In this document: piece by piece, positions 8,551 through 19,149 of the stretch | Position numbering within the stretch: the stretch's first letter is position 1 | Layout: every line of letters starts with the position of its first letter | NCBI GenBank assembly: GCA_963779805.1 | Contig: CAVZZN010000014.1 | Location: 124,001 to 188,000, forward strand | DNA: 64,000 nt | Direction: 5' to 3' | DNA from: CAIWHR01 sp963779805 | GTDB taxonomy: Bacteria > Pseudomonadota > Gammaproteobacteria > Burkholderiales > Casimicrobiaceae | Made by a program: the position numbers and the translations under genes | Notes under the pieces: model-generated | What the model saw: the letters and a program-made list of their open reading frames with translations, nothing else | Database searches by the model: none | Told to the model about the DNA's origin: nothing

Positions 8551-10764
8551 ATGCGCTCGACGAAACGCGGCGTGGGAGGCTACATGGCATTGACGCTCAA
8601 GCTGCCGCGCATCATGGGCAACGACAAACCCGAGCCGACGCGCGGCAAGGGCGGGACGCCGCTCGGGCTTCCGACCAACTCCAGGCTCGCCGGCTACGAT
8701 CCGCTGACGGTCGACGGTGGAAGCGCGCAGCGCGAGGCGAGCGTGCCGCGCCAGCTGCCGCTCATCGGTCATCTCCCCGTAGCGAAGCAGCAGCAGATCG
8801 TGTTCGTCGTGATGTTCGTGCTGTTCGCGATCTCCGGCGTGATGTGGTGGGTGGATGCGCGCAGCAATGCGCAGCGGGGCGCGGCGGCTGCAACCGCCAC
8901 CGAGATGCAGATGCTCTCGCAGCGTCTCGCCCGCGGCGCAGCGCTCGCCGCGCAGGGCGAGCTCGCCGCCTTTCCTGCCGTGCGCGACAGCCGCGACCGC
9001 TTTCGCGCCGACCTCGACGCGCTCGCGAGCGGCGGCTCTGCGAAGGGCGTGAGCCTCGACGCCGTCACCGACGGTGCCGCGGTCAAGGTGCTGCAGGACC
9101 TGCGCACGCGCTGGGACCGCGTCGACGCGAGCGTGGGCCGGGTGCTCGACAACCAGGAGCCGCTCACCGCCCTCGCCAAGGGTCTCGCCGCGATCAATCA
9201 GGGCAACAACGCCCTGCTCGACCTCTCGCAGCAGGTCGGCGCGCTCGTCGCGCAGTCGGGCGGAAGCCTGCGCGAGGTGGAGTACGCCAACCAGCTCGCG
9301 CTGCTGTCGCAACGCATCGCCAAGAACGCGAATGCCCTCGCGTCGGCGGACGAGGTCGATCCGGATGTCGCGTTCCTGCTCGCGCGCGACACGGCGCAGT
9401 TCCGCGACGTGAACGCCGCGCTGCTCAAGGGCAGCGACGGCCAGCGCATTTCCGCGGCGCGCAACGAGGACACGCGCAGCGCGCTGATCGACCTGCAGAA
9501 GCGCTTCGCGGCCTACGACAGCGGCGTCACCGCCATCGTGCAGAACATGAGCCGCCTCCTCGCGGCGAAGCACGCCGCGCGCGCCATCAACAACGAATCG
9601 GAAGCGCTGCTCGCGGACAGCACCAGGCTCGCCGCGCGCTTCGAGATCGGCAGCCGCGCCGCAGCGTGGACGGCGCTGCTGTTCGGGGTGCTCGCGCTCG
9701 GCTTCCTCGCCCTGCTCGGCAAGGTCTCGCGCGATGACGCCGGCGTCCGTGCCTTCGAGAGCGAGCAGGAGAACAAGCGCAACCAGGAGGCCATCCTGCG
9801 CTTGCTCAACGAGATGGGCAATCTCGCCGACGGCGACCTCACGGTGCAGGCCTCGGTGACCGAAGACGTCACCGGCGCGATCGCCGACTCGATCAACTTC
9901 ACCATCGAGGAGCTGCGCACGCTGGTGAAGGGCATCAACTCCGCGACCGACGAAGTGACGCGCGCGACGCAGGATGCGCAGGCGATCTCGAATCGCCTGT
10001 TCGAAGCCTCGCAGCGCCAGAACCGCGAGATCCAGCAAGCCTCGGCGTCGGTGCTGCAGATGGCGCACTCGATCGAGGAGGTGTCGTCCTCGGCGGAGCA
10101 GTCCGCCAAGGTCGCGCAGCAGTCGCTCGCCGCAGCCGAGGCCGGCGCGCAGTCGGTGCAGAACCAGATCGCCGGCATGAACGACATCCGCTCGCAGATC
10201 CAGGACACGTCGAAGCGCATCAAGCGCCTCGGCGAGAGCTCGCTCGAGATCGGCGAGATCGTGGAGCTCATCTCCGATCTCACGGAGCAGACGAACGTGC
10301 TCGCGTTGAACGCCGCGATCCAGGCCGCATCGGCCGGGGAAGCAGGACGCGGCTTCACGGTCGTGGCCGAGGAAGTGCAGCGCCTCGCGGAGCGTTCGGC
10401 GGAGGCGACCAAGCAGATCGATGCGATCGTGAAGACGATTCAGGCCGACACGCAGGACGCCGTGGCGGCCATGGAGAAGAGCACCGCGGGCGTGGTGGAG
10501 GGCACCAAGCTCTCCGACGCGGCGGGTCAGGCGCTCGAGGAGATCCGCCACGTTTCGCGCGAGCTCGCGGCGCTGATCGGCGCGATTTCCGCCCAGACGC
10601 AGCGGCAGTCGGCCTCCGTTTCGGACGTGACGCGCGCGATGCAGGGGATCCTGCGCATCTCGGAGGAAACGACCGAGGGCACCGAGCAGACGAACGTGTC
10701 CATCGGCCAGCTCACGCGGCTTGCGGCCGAGCTGCGAAGCTCCGTCGCCGGCTTCAAGGTCTAG
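8551..10764 (+). CDS. pilJ: methyl-accepting chemotaxis protein PilJ
   Basis: This is a 737-residue receptor. A first transmembrane helix (IVFVVMFVLFAISGVMWW) lies near residues 80-100. A periplasmic region with two PilJ-type four-helix repeats follows, containing LSQRLARGAALAAQGE and LLSQRIAKNANAL. The second helix (AWTALLFGVLALGFLALLG) is near residue 380, then HAMP and a signalling domain with the hairpin tip EQTNVLALNAAIQAA. It senses surface contact or pilus state for Pil-Chp. Two starts are possible: ATG 8551, abutting the pilI stop, or ATG 8584 (MALTLKLPRIMG), which has GGGAGG four bases upstream. The gene is intact. Confidence 0.93.
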   Translation: MRSTKRGVGGYMALTLKLPRIMGNDKPEPTRGKGGTPLGLPTNSRLAGYDPLTVDGGSAQREASVPRQLPLIGHLPVAKQQQIVFVVMFVLFAISGVMWWVDARSNAQRGAAAATATEMQMLSQRLARGAALAAQGELAAFPAVRDSRDRFRADLDALASGGSAKGVSLDAVTDGAAVKVLQDLRTRWDRVDASVGRVLDNQEPLTALAKGLAAINQGNNALLDLSQQVGALVAQSGGSLREVEYANQLALLSQRIAKNANALASADEVDPDVAFLLARDTAQFRDVNAALLKGSDGQRISAARNEDTRSALIDLQKRFAAYDSGVTAIVQNMSRLLAAKHAARAINNESEALLADSTRLAARFEIGSRAAAWTALLFGVLALGFLALLGKVSRDDAGVRAFESEQENKRNQEAILRLLNEMGNLADGDLTVQASVTEDVTGAIADSINFTIEELRTLVKGINSATDEVTRATQDAQAISNRLFEASQRQNREIQQASASVLQMAHSIEEVSSSAEQSAKVAQQSLAAAEAGAQSVQNQIAGMNDIRSQIQDTSKRIKRLGESSLEIGEIVELISDLTEQTNVLALNAAIQAASAGEAGRGFTVVAEEVQRLAERSAEATKQIDAIVKTIQADTQDAVAAMEKSTAGVVEGTKLSDAAGQALEEIRHVSRELAALIGAISAQTQRQSASVSDVTRAMQGILRISEETTEGTEQTNVSIGQLTRLAAELRSSVAGFKV

Positions 10765-10851
10765 GCGCCGGCGACCTGCGCGGAGCGCGGCAGGTGCTCC
10801 GGGCCCCGATCTTGCTCCAGCACAAGCGTTAGCCACCCCGGCGAAGGAGCC

Positions 10852-13800
10852 ATGGCAGCAGCAACCAGCACGGCGGCGCAGTCCGCTCCCGATTTCGACG
10901 CCGGCCCGCTCTCGTGGGTCCAGGGCGAGATCGACCACGCGCTCGCGCGCGGGCTCGATGCGCTCGCGTCCTTCGTAGCGCACCCGCACGACCACACGTA
11001 CCTGCGCCAGGCTCGCATGCACGTGCATCAGGCGGCCGGGGCGCTGCAGATCGTGGGTCTCGACGGCGTCGTCGCGTTCGTGGACGAGATCGAGCGCCAG
11101 CTCGCGCACCTCGAGGAGGTCGCGGAGAACGACGTCGCCGCGACGAGCGACCCCGTCGATCGCGCGTGCCGCAAGCTGCAGATCTTCCTGCGCGACGTCG
11201 TGAACGGCGCAGCCGCCGGTGCCGCTCAAGCTCTTTCCCGAATACGAGGCGATGCAGCGCGCGCGTGGCGTGCGCGCGGCCGCGCCAACGGAGCTGTTCC
11301 ATCCCGATCTCGAGCGCCAGGCCGCACGCCGGCGGCAGGTGTCAGCCGTAGCGAAGCCGCATTCGTATCTCGTGCGCCAGCGCCGGCAATACCAGAGCGG
11401 GTTGCTGGAGTGGCTGCGCGGCGAGGAGAACGGCGCGCGGCAGATGCGCGATGCCATCGCCGCGATCGAAGAGGCCACCGAGCCGGGCAGCCTGCGCACC
11501 TTCTGGTGGACGACATGCGCTCTGCACGACGCGCTGCTCGAGGGCGGGCTCGACGCGAGCTTCGGCGTGAAGCAGCTCACGGCGCGCATCGATCTGCAGA
11601 TCCGCCGGCTCGTGGAAGGCTCGCCCAAGGTGGCGGACCGTCTGCGGCGGGAAGTGCTGTATTACGTCGCGATCAGTGCGCCGGTCGCGCCGAGCGTCGC
11701 GGACGTGCAGGACACGTTCGGGCTCGCGGGCCTGATTCCTTCGCCCGAGGTGCTGCACGAGGACCTCGTGCGCATCCAGCCGCACGTGCGCGATGCGCGC
11801 GAGCAGCTCGCCCACGCGAAGGACGCATGGCTGAAGCTCACGTCCGGTCGCGCCGAGAACCTGCCGCAGTTGCGCGAGACGCTCGCGGCCGTGCACGGCC
11901 ACGCCGCCGAGGTCGGAAACGCGGCGCTCGTTCATCTCGTCGGCGGCCTCGCGGCGCGAATCGACCACATGGCGAACGCGCACGTGCCCGAGCCCGTCGC
12001 GATGGAGTTCGCGACGGCGCTGCTGCTCGCCGAGAACGCGTTCGAGAATCCCGCTGCACTTCCCGCGCAGTTCGCGGCCGACGTGGACACGATGCTCGCC
12101 CGCCTCGATGCGGCCCGCGACGCGCGCGTGATCGAAAGCGCGGCGCCGGCGCCGGTAGTCGACGAGATGTCGCGCCGTGCACAGGAGCGGCTGCTGCTCG
12201 CCCAGGTCGGGCGCGAGATCCAGACCAACCTGCGGCACATGGAGCAGGTGCTCGACGCCTTCTTCCGCGATCACGGCAAGCGCGGCGAGCTGCAATCGCT
12301 CGCTCGCGACAGCGACCAGATCCGCGGGGCGCTGCGTATGCTGGGCCTCGATACGGCGGCGGAGCTGCTGGCCTTGTGTCAGCAACAGATCGACGCGTAT
12401 GCCGATCCCGCCACGCCGGTGAACGACGAGGATCTCGAGCTGCTCGCCGAGTCCCTGTCGGGTCTCGGCTTCTACGTCGAAGCCGTCGAGCAGCAGCGTG
12501 CGGATCACGAGCGCCTGATCGCACCCCTGCTCGCGAAGCGTCGGGGCGAGGCGCCCTGCGCCGCCGAGACCGGCGAAACCTCGGTCGAGGCCGCCGTCGC
12601 GGACACGCAGGCGAAGCTGCCCGAGCTCGTCGCCGCCTGGGAGTCGGCCGAGGCGGGGAGCGCCGCGCGCGCGACGCTCAAGGCACGTCTCGCCGAGCTC
12701 GGCGACGACGCCAGGCTCATCGGCGACGACCAGCTCGCAGGCCAGGCGAGAGCAGCGCTGCGCGAGGTCGAAGCCGGTGCGCCCGGCCCGGTGCTCGCCG
12801 AGATGATCGGCGCCGACGAGGTCGCATCCGCGCCCGTGTCGGACGAGACGCAGCGCATCCTCGCCTCCGACGACCGCGCGATCGATGACGAGATCCTCGA
12901 GGTGTTCATCACCGAGGCGCGCGAGGTGCTCGAGACCGTGGGCGAGCAATACCGCGGCCTCACGCTGAACCCCGGCGACCGCGAGGCCTTGCGCATCGCG
13001 CGCCGGCAGTTCCACACGCTCAAGGGCAGCGGCCGGATGGTGGGACTCGCCGAGCTCGGCGAAATCGCGTACGAACTCGAGAAGATGCACAACCGGCTGC
13101 TCGAGGAGGATCGCCCCGTCACGCCTGCCGTGCTGGCGATGATCGCGGCCGGCGAGTCGGAATTCCGGCGCTGGGTCTCGGAGCTGGCCGCACACCGTCG
13201 CGTTCAGCCCGATGCTGCGAGCATTCGGGCCGCGATCGAGGCGGTCGAGCGCGGGTTGCCGCGCCTGCGCGAATCGGCGGCTCCTGCGCGGGTGCAGAAG
13301 CCTGCTGTCGCGCCGGCGCCTGCAACGGTGGAGCCGTTCGCGGCTGCACCGTGGGACCGGGCTGTCGGGGAGCCGGTGGCCGCCGCGACGCAGACGCCCT
13401 TCGCCGCGGAAACGCAGGCGGTTGCGCCCGCGGCGCCGACCCTTATGGCCGTCGAGCCCGCTCCGGCCGTCGAGCTGGTCGCCGCCGCCGAGATCGCTCC
13501 CACGCCCGAGCCGGTCGCCGCCGCGGAGGCCCCACCCGATGCGTTTGCTGCTGCGTCGCAGCTCGCGCCCGAACCCTTGCTGCCCATCGGCGCGATCGAC
13601 GCAACCGAGTCGTTCGATCGCGCGATCGAGACTGAAGAGGCTTTGCACGACGCCATCGATCGCGAGCTGATGCCCACCGACGCGATCGCGACGGAGGCTG
13701 CGTGGGCCGCGCTGCCGCCAATCGGGCTCGAGTCACGTTCGGCACCTGTGCCGGCAGCAGCCGCGCAAGATATGGCTGAATCGGATGCGGTGCATCTGTC

Positions 13801-16800
13801 GGTGGTGGAGCGGGCCGCGCAATGGATGGATCAACCGGCTTCGGCGCATGCCTCGGTGACGGAGCCCGACGCGCGAGACGCGATGCGATGTCCGGGAGTT
13901 GCTCGACAGTGCCGCGATCGACGAGGTCACGGCGCAATTCGAAGCGGCGCTCGAGGAGGGTCTCGAAGCTGTCGCCGAATTGCCGGACCTCGGAACGCCG
14001 CCTGCGCACCCGCCCGAGATCACCGAGCTGTTCGCAATCGAACCCGACGCGCCCGCGAGCGCTGCCGACACCGCATCCCTCACGGACCTGCTGCACGAGC
14101 TCGAAGCTGCAGCTCCGACACTGCATTCGACGGCGAGCACCGATGCACCGGTCGAAGCTGCACTGCCCGAGGCCGAAGCACGCGACGACGAGCCGCCGGC
14201 TTTCGTCGAGTTCGTCGAGCCACCGCCTGCCGTCGGGCCGCCGCCCGTGGCAGGCACGCCCGAGGCGGCAGCCCCGGATGCCACCGTCGTGCGGCTGCAC
14301 CCCGAGGTTCCCGCGGGGGAGCCGACCACGGCCGATGCGGGCGCCACGCAGGACGATGCGGCCCACGCGGCTCCCGAGCTTCCGCGCATCGAGGCGGCCG
14401 AGCCGCCGCGCCCTGGCACGCGCGACGCCATCGTCATCGAGTTGCCGATCACGTCGCGCTCGCGCGATGCCGCTCCTGCGGGCGACGAAGCCGCGTTCGG
14501 CACCGATGCCGCGGCGCGCGGGCCCTCCGACGATGCCGGCGAGGACATCGCGATCGGCGACGTGTCGCTCTCCCGCTCGCTCTACGAGGTGCTGGTCGCC
14601 GAGGCGGACGGACACCTCGACGTGCTCGCGCACGAGCTCGCCGTGCTGCAGTTCGATCCGGGGTATCTCCCCGGCGACGCCATGGTGCGCGCGAGCCACA
14701 CGCTGTGCGGCATTCATCGCACCGCCGGATTCCCGGCGGTTGCGGCCACGGCGAAGTCGCTCGAGGACTGTCTCGCCGCCCTGCGGGATGCGGCATTGCC
14801 GCTGAGCGCTGCGTCGCTCCCGATCCTCGCACGCGCGATCAACGGCCTGTCCGGACTCGTCGCCATCCTCAAGTCGCGGCAGGCGTTCGGTCCAGCCGAT
14901 CTCGAGGAAGCCGATGTCGTCCAGCGCGAGCTCGAAGCGCTCCGGCAGCAAGCGCAGATGCGGGCGCAACCGCACGCACTTCCGGGCTCCGCCGTCTCCT
15001 CCGTCGCGCCGGAGAGCGCAGCGACCGCGGCGCCCATCGACGTCGCGGAACGCGCGAGCGCTGCGCCCGCCGTGACGGCGCCGGCCCGCGCGCCGCTGCG
15101 GACGTCGGGCCGGCTCGCGAAGGCGTCGCGACGGCCGATGCTGCCGTCGCGCCCGCTGGCGCCCGCGCACACGGACGAGATCGCCGTCGAGCAGATGCGC
15201 GACGACGTGGACGAGCAACTGCTGCCGATCTTCCTCGAGGAAGCGGAAGAGCTCTTCCCGCACGCGGGCGAGCAGCTGCGCGCGTGGCAGCGCAATCCGG
15301 CCGACGCAAGCCACGCGCTCGCGCTGCGCCGCACCCTGCACACGTTCAAGGGCAGCGCGCGCATGGCGGGCGCCATGCGCCTCGGCGAGCTCACGCATCG
15401 CATGGAATCGCGGCTGCTCGACGGCGACGCCGTGCGCGCCGGAACGAGCGGTCTCTTCGAGGCGCTCGATGCGGATCTCGATCGAGTCGCTTTCGTGCTC
15501 GATGCGCTGCGCGAGGGCCGCACCGACGTTCCTCTGCCGTGGAGCGACGAGACGGCTGCGGCAACGGCTGCACCGGCGATCGCCGCGACGGACACGGCGA
15601 GCGCGGCGCTGCACGCGCCATCGGTCGTGGTGCCGATGCCCGGGAACGCTGCAGCCGCTGCAGGGCGCACGGCGGAAGCAGCCGCGCAGGGTGCGCAGGA
15701 GCTCGACACCGCGCAACGTGCCGTACTGCGGGTGCGGGCCGACATCGTGGATCGCCTCGTCAACGAAGCGGGCGAGGTCGCGATCGCGCGTGCGCGCATC
15801 GAAGGCGAGCTCCGAGCGCTCAAGGCAAGCCTGCTCGAGCTCACGACCAGCGTGATCCGCATGCGCTCGCAGGTGCGCGAGATCGAGATCCAGGCCGAAT
15901 CGCAGATCCAGTCGCACCTCTCGATGCGCCAGGACAGCAACCCGGATTTCGATCCGCTGGAATTCGACCGCTTCACCCGCTTCCAGGAGCTGACGCGTTC
16001 GCTCGCGGAAGGCGTGAACGACGTGTCGACGGTGCAGCAGGGCCTGCTGCGCAACATCGACGAAGCCGACGCGGCGCTCGTCGCGCAGGCGCGCCTTTCG
16101 CGCGACATGCAGCAGCAGCTCTTGTCGATCCGCACCGTTCCGTTCGGCAGTCTCGCCGAGCGTCTGTATCGCATCCTGCGGCAGGTCGCGAAGGAGCTCG
16201 ACAAGCGCGTGAACCTCGATATCCAGGGCGCGCAGGTCGAGCTCGATCGCTCCGTGCTCGAGAAGCTCTCGGGCCCGCTCGAGCATCTGCTGCGCAACGC
16301 GCTCGATCACGGCATCGAGACCCGCGAAGCCCGCGAGCGCGAGGGCAAGTCGCCGACCGGCCAGATCGTGGTCGCGGCGCGCCAGGTCGGCAACGAGATC
16401 GCGATCGAGCTCACCGACGACGGCGCCGGCCTCGATCTCGAGCGCATCCGCCAGCGCGCGATCGCGCAGGGACGCCTCGCCCCGGACGTAACGCCGACCG
16501 AAGCGCAGCTCGTCGACTGCATCTTCGAAGCCGGCTTCTCGACTGCGGCGAAGGTCACCGCGGTGTCCGGACGCGGCATCGGGATGGACGTGGTGCGCAG
16601 CGATATCGCGGCCCTCGGCGGGCGCGTCGAGGTGAGCACCCGCACCGGCGCCGGCACGACGTTCATGCTGTACCTGCCGCTCACGCTGGCGGTAGCGCAG
16701 GCGGTGCTGGTGCGTGCCGGCGGACGGCTTTGGGCGTTGCCCGCGCCGATGGTCGAGCAGGTGCAGCAGGTCAAGTCCGAGCAGCTGCTCGCGCTGTACG

Positions 16801-17541
16801 CGGCCCGCGTTCTGGAGTGGCAGGCGCCGGGCCTACCCGCTGCACTATCTCCCGCGGTTGCTCGGCGACACGCAACACGTTCCGCCGACCGCGCGCTTCA
16901 ATCCCGTGCTGTTGTTGCGCACGGGGCAGGGCACGGCGGCGATCCATGTGGACGAGATGGTCGGCAACCAGGAAGTGGTGGTCAAGAACATCGGTCCGCA
17001 GCTTGCGCGCGTGTCCGGCATCGCGGGCGCGACGGTGCTCGGGACCGGCGAGGTCGTGCTGATCATCAATCCCGTGCAGCTCGCGCAGCGCGGCAACCTG
17101 CCCGTGTTCGATCCGCACGCGGAAGCGCGGGTCGCGCAGCCGTTGCGCGCGAGCGCCGAAGTGGCCGGACCGCCCGTCGTGATGGTGGTCGACGACTCGC
17201 TCACCGTGCGCAAGATCACCTCGCGCCTGCTCGCCCGCGAGGGCTTCGACGTGCTGACCGCGAAGGACGGGCTGGACGCGCTGCAGGTGCTGGCGCAGCG
17301 CGTGCCCGACGTCATGCTTCTCGACATCGAGATGCCCCGCATGGACGGCTTCGAGCTCACCAAGACGCTCAAGGCCGACCCGCGACTCGCTCACATTCCC
17401 ATCGTGATGATCACGTCGCGCACCGCGGAGAAGCATCGGAACCGCGCCCGCGAGCTGGGCGTCGACCTCTACCTCGGGAAGCCGTTCCAGGAAGACGAGC
17501 TGCTGCGCCACCTGCGCGAGATGCTCGCGGTAGCGGCCTGA
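10852..17541 (+). CDS. chpA: Pil-Chp histidine kinase ChpA/PilL (three frameshifts)
   Basis: A very large hybrid kinase of about 2,229 codons reads across three frames, with one extra base near 11217, near 13866-13886 and near 16826. Domain order: a degenerate N-terminal Hpt (HQAAGALQIVG, about 11030); a long FimL/ChpA-like helical region; Hpt with HTLKGSGRMVG (about 13015); an Ala/Pro/Glu-rich linker; Hpt with SHTLCGIHRTAG (about 14695); Hpt with HTFKGSARMAG (about 15338); a CheA dimerisation region; HATPase (DDGAGLDLERIRQRA, GRGIGMDVVRSD); CheW domain; and a C-terminal receiver (VMVVDDSLTVRKIT, LLDIEMPRMDG). It phosphorylates PilG and PilH. Every domain survives the shifts and there are no extra stops, so the gene is probably intact in the organism. 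Confidence 0.9.
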
Positions 17542-17616
17542 TGCAGCAAGGGGCCGTCCCGGGGCCCGCGCTGGCGTTGCGTGGATCGGCGGCGCCCCGC
17601 GGTTGAGCAAGGCCAG

Positions 17617-17650
17617 AAAAAAGCGCCGGATGTCGTGAGACACCCGGCGC
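17617..17650 (-). terminator. Rho-independent terminator for the PRC-barrel/BON operon
   Basis: On the minus strand GCGCCGG pairs with CCGGCGC, extended after one mismatch by GTCT/GACA-type pairs around a 4-base loop (17623-17650), and is followed by six T (17617-17622 read in reverse). It lies 45 bp beyond the BON gene stop and faces chpA, whose stop is 76 bp away on the other strand. A T-tract exists only for minus-strand transcription. Confidence 0.75.
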
Positions 17651-17694
17651 CCAAAGCAGCTCGCCGAACCTAGCGATTCGGGGCTGCTGCCCGC

Positions 17695-18084
17695 CTACGA
17701 TTTGACCTTGAGCTGATCGGTGACCGAGGTGACGCTCGCCACCGACGATGCAATCCTGCGCGCCCGAACCCGCGCGCCTGGCGACTCGACCGTTCCCGAC
17801 AGGATCACCTCCCCGCCGCTCCCGGAGGCGACCCGAATCGCGCCGGCTTCGGCGCCGACGCGCGCAAGGAGCGCCGCCTTGACCCGCGTGCCGATGCTCG
17901 TCTGGTCGCGCGCCTTGGAGGCGCCGTTGCGCACGCGCTCGGCCGGATGGCCGCTGCGAGGCGCGAGGCGCGCGGTGCCGCGATCGGTGGGTGCAGGGCG
18001 CTCTTCACACGCCGCGAGCAGGGCCGCCGCCGCGAGGGGAAGCACCACGCGGCGCGGTACGGCTACGGGACTGGACTTTTTCAT
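17695..18084 (-). CDS. BON-domain lipoprotein
   Basis: The 129-residue protein starts MKKSSPVAVPRRV, has a hydrophobic stretch and ends its signal with the lipobox LLAAC, so the mature protein should be lipid-anchored at Cys. The rest is one BON domain (TRVKAALLARVGAEAGAIRV ... VILSGTVESPGARVRARRIA ... VTDQLKV). BON domains bind phospholipid and are common in envelope-stress proteins such as OsmY. The ATG at 18084 is preferred to a TTG at 18105 because it starts a clean signal peptide. It lies 17 bp after the PRC-barrel gene and ends at a terminator. Confidence 0.8.
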   Translation of the reverse strand: MKKSSPVAVPRRVVLPLAAAALLAACEERPAPTDRGTARLAPRSGHPAERVRNGASKARDQTSIGTRVKAALLARVGAEAGAIRVASGSGGEVILSGTVESPGARVRARRIASSVASVTSVTDQLKVKS

Positions 18085-18101
18085 GGAACTCGAGTGGCCG
18101 A

Positions 18102-18515
18102 TCAACAGAGCTGGGAGCCGTGCTCCCAGTAGGGACGGGTGCCGAAGTACGAATGCGCGAAGGTGGCGAGCTCGCCGTCGAGCCCGTGCACGGCCACCTC
18201 GGCCGGCACCAGCGGTGCCGACTCGATGTGCTCACGCTCGGCATTGACGGTAAAGCGGTCGGCGTCGCTGTCCTGGAACAACGCGTTCCAGGGGATGACC
18301 ACGACGCGCTCGCCGTCCGGCCGGGCGCGCCGGAGCTCGACGGCCGCGTAGGCGATGCGGTTGCGGCGCAGGTCGAGCAGAATGTCGTGCAGGTGCCCCA
18401 CGACGCTGCCGTTGCGGTCCACGACCTCCGTGCCCAGGAGGTGGTCGGCGCCGACCATGCCCATCAGCGCCACCCGTGAGCGCTGAGCCAGTCCCGCCGC
18501 CTTCGCCTGCCGCAC
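18102..18515 (-). CDS. PRC-barrel domain protein
   Basis: The protein has up to 137 residues. The core GTEVVDRNGSVVGHLHDILLDLRRNRIAYAAVEL and ERVVVIPWNALFQ is a PRC-barrel, a small beta-barrel also found in RimM and photosynthetic reaction-centre H subunits. Stand-alone members often accompany BON-domain proteins in stress-induced operons, and here a BON lipoprotein follows 17 bp later. The start is uncertain: GTG 18515 gives the full frame and ATG 18464 starts nearer the domain. Upstream lies a cluster of TGTAG/CTACA half-sites (18591-18639). Confidence 0.7.
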   Translation of the reverse strand: MRQAKAAGLAQRSRVALMGMVGADHLLGTEVVDRNGSVVGHLHDILLDLRRNRIAYAAVELRRARPDGERVVVIPWNALFQDSDADRFTVNAEREHIESAPLVPAEVAVHGLDGELATFAHSYFGTRPYWEHGSQLC

Positions 18516-18590
18516 CTTGCCCCCTGCTGCCGTGTTTCGGTATGGGTGCCATCATGAGGCCCGCGACCCTTCCGGAACATCGGAATAGGA

Positions 18591-18639
18591 CTACAAGCAT
18601 GTAGGATCTGCGGTAATCGCATGTAGGACATACCCTACA
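18591..18639. promoter_or_regulatory. cluster of CTACA/TGTAG half-sites in a divergent promoter region
   Basis: Two inverted repeats lie side by side. CTACA-4-TGTAG is at 18591-18604, and TGTAGG-6-CCTACA, a perfect 6-bp match, is at 18622-18639. GCATGTAGGA is also repeated directly at 18597-18606 and 18619-18628, 22 bp apart, about two helical turns. The region separates the PRC-barrel/BON operon (minus) from the DUF2784 gene (plus). The layout suits a dimeric DNA-binding regulator; a NarL/FixJ-type response regulator is a guess from the TAC-containing half-sites. Confidence 0.5.
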
Positions 18640-18650
18640 AAGGGAATGGC

Positions 18651-19044
18651 TTGACAGCAGGACTGTTGGCCGATGCGGTGGTGATGCTCCATCTCGCCTT
18701 CGTCGTGTTCGTGATGACGGGCGCGATCCTGGTGGCGTGGCGGCCGTGGATCGCGTGGCTGCATCTGCCGGCGGCGGCGTGGGCGGTCCTGGTGGAAGCG
18801 ACGGGGTGGATCTGCCCCTTGACGCCCCTCGAGCAGGACGCTGCGCCGGGCCGCGGGCGAGGCGAGCTACAGCGGCGGTTTCGTGGAACGCTACGTCCTC
18901 CCCGTGCTCTACCCGACAGGGCTGACGCCGCGCATCCAGGTCGTGCTGGCCGCGCTCGTCGTTCTCGTCAACGCGGCGCTGTACGCGTGGGTGTGGCGAC
19001 GGCATGGACGAAAGATCGAAGCCGATGTACCGCCGCGGGCGTAG
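18651..19044 (+). CDS. DUF2784 family membrane protein (frameshifted)
   Basis: The first part, from a TTG start with AAGGGA upstream, reads LADAVVMLHLAFVVFVMTGA and WICPLTPLEQ, the DUF2784 signature. After one extra G near 18836 the next frame continues with YSGGFVERYVLPVLYPTGLT and a last membrane helix ending YAWVWRRHGR. The repaired protein has about 130 residues and three to four transmembrane helices. Function is unknown. It is divergent from the PRC-barrel gene and lies 105 bp before msrB. Confidence 0.75.
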
Positions 19045-19149
19045 AGCGCAGGCTCCCCGTGACCAACGGCGCCGGCGCTGCATCACGCGTAAGATGGCCC
19101 GCCTCCCGCACGACCAACGGCAGGCTCGTTGCCGATCGAAGGAGAATCC

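Noticed and set aside
7948..11628. A 1,226-codon minus-strand open frame opposite pilI-pilJ-chpA
   Set aside because: It is entirely antisense to the Pil-Chp genes, its composition is shadow-like (Arg, Leu, His rich) and no domain is recognisable.
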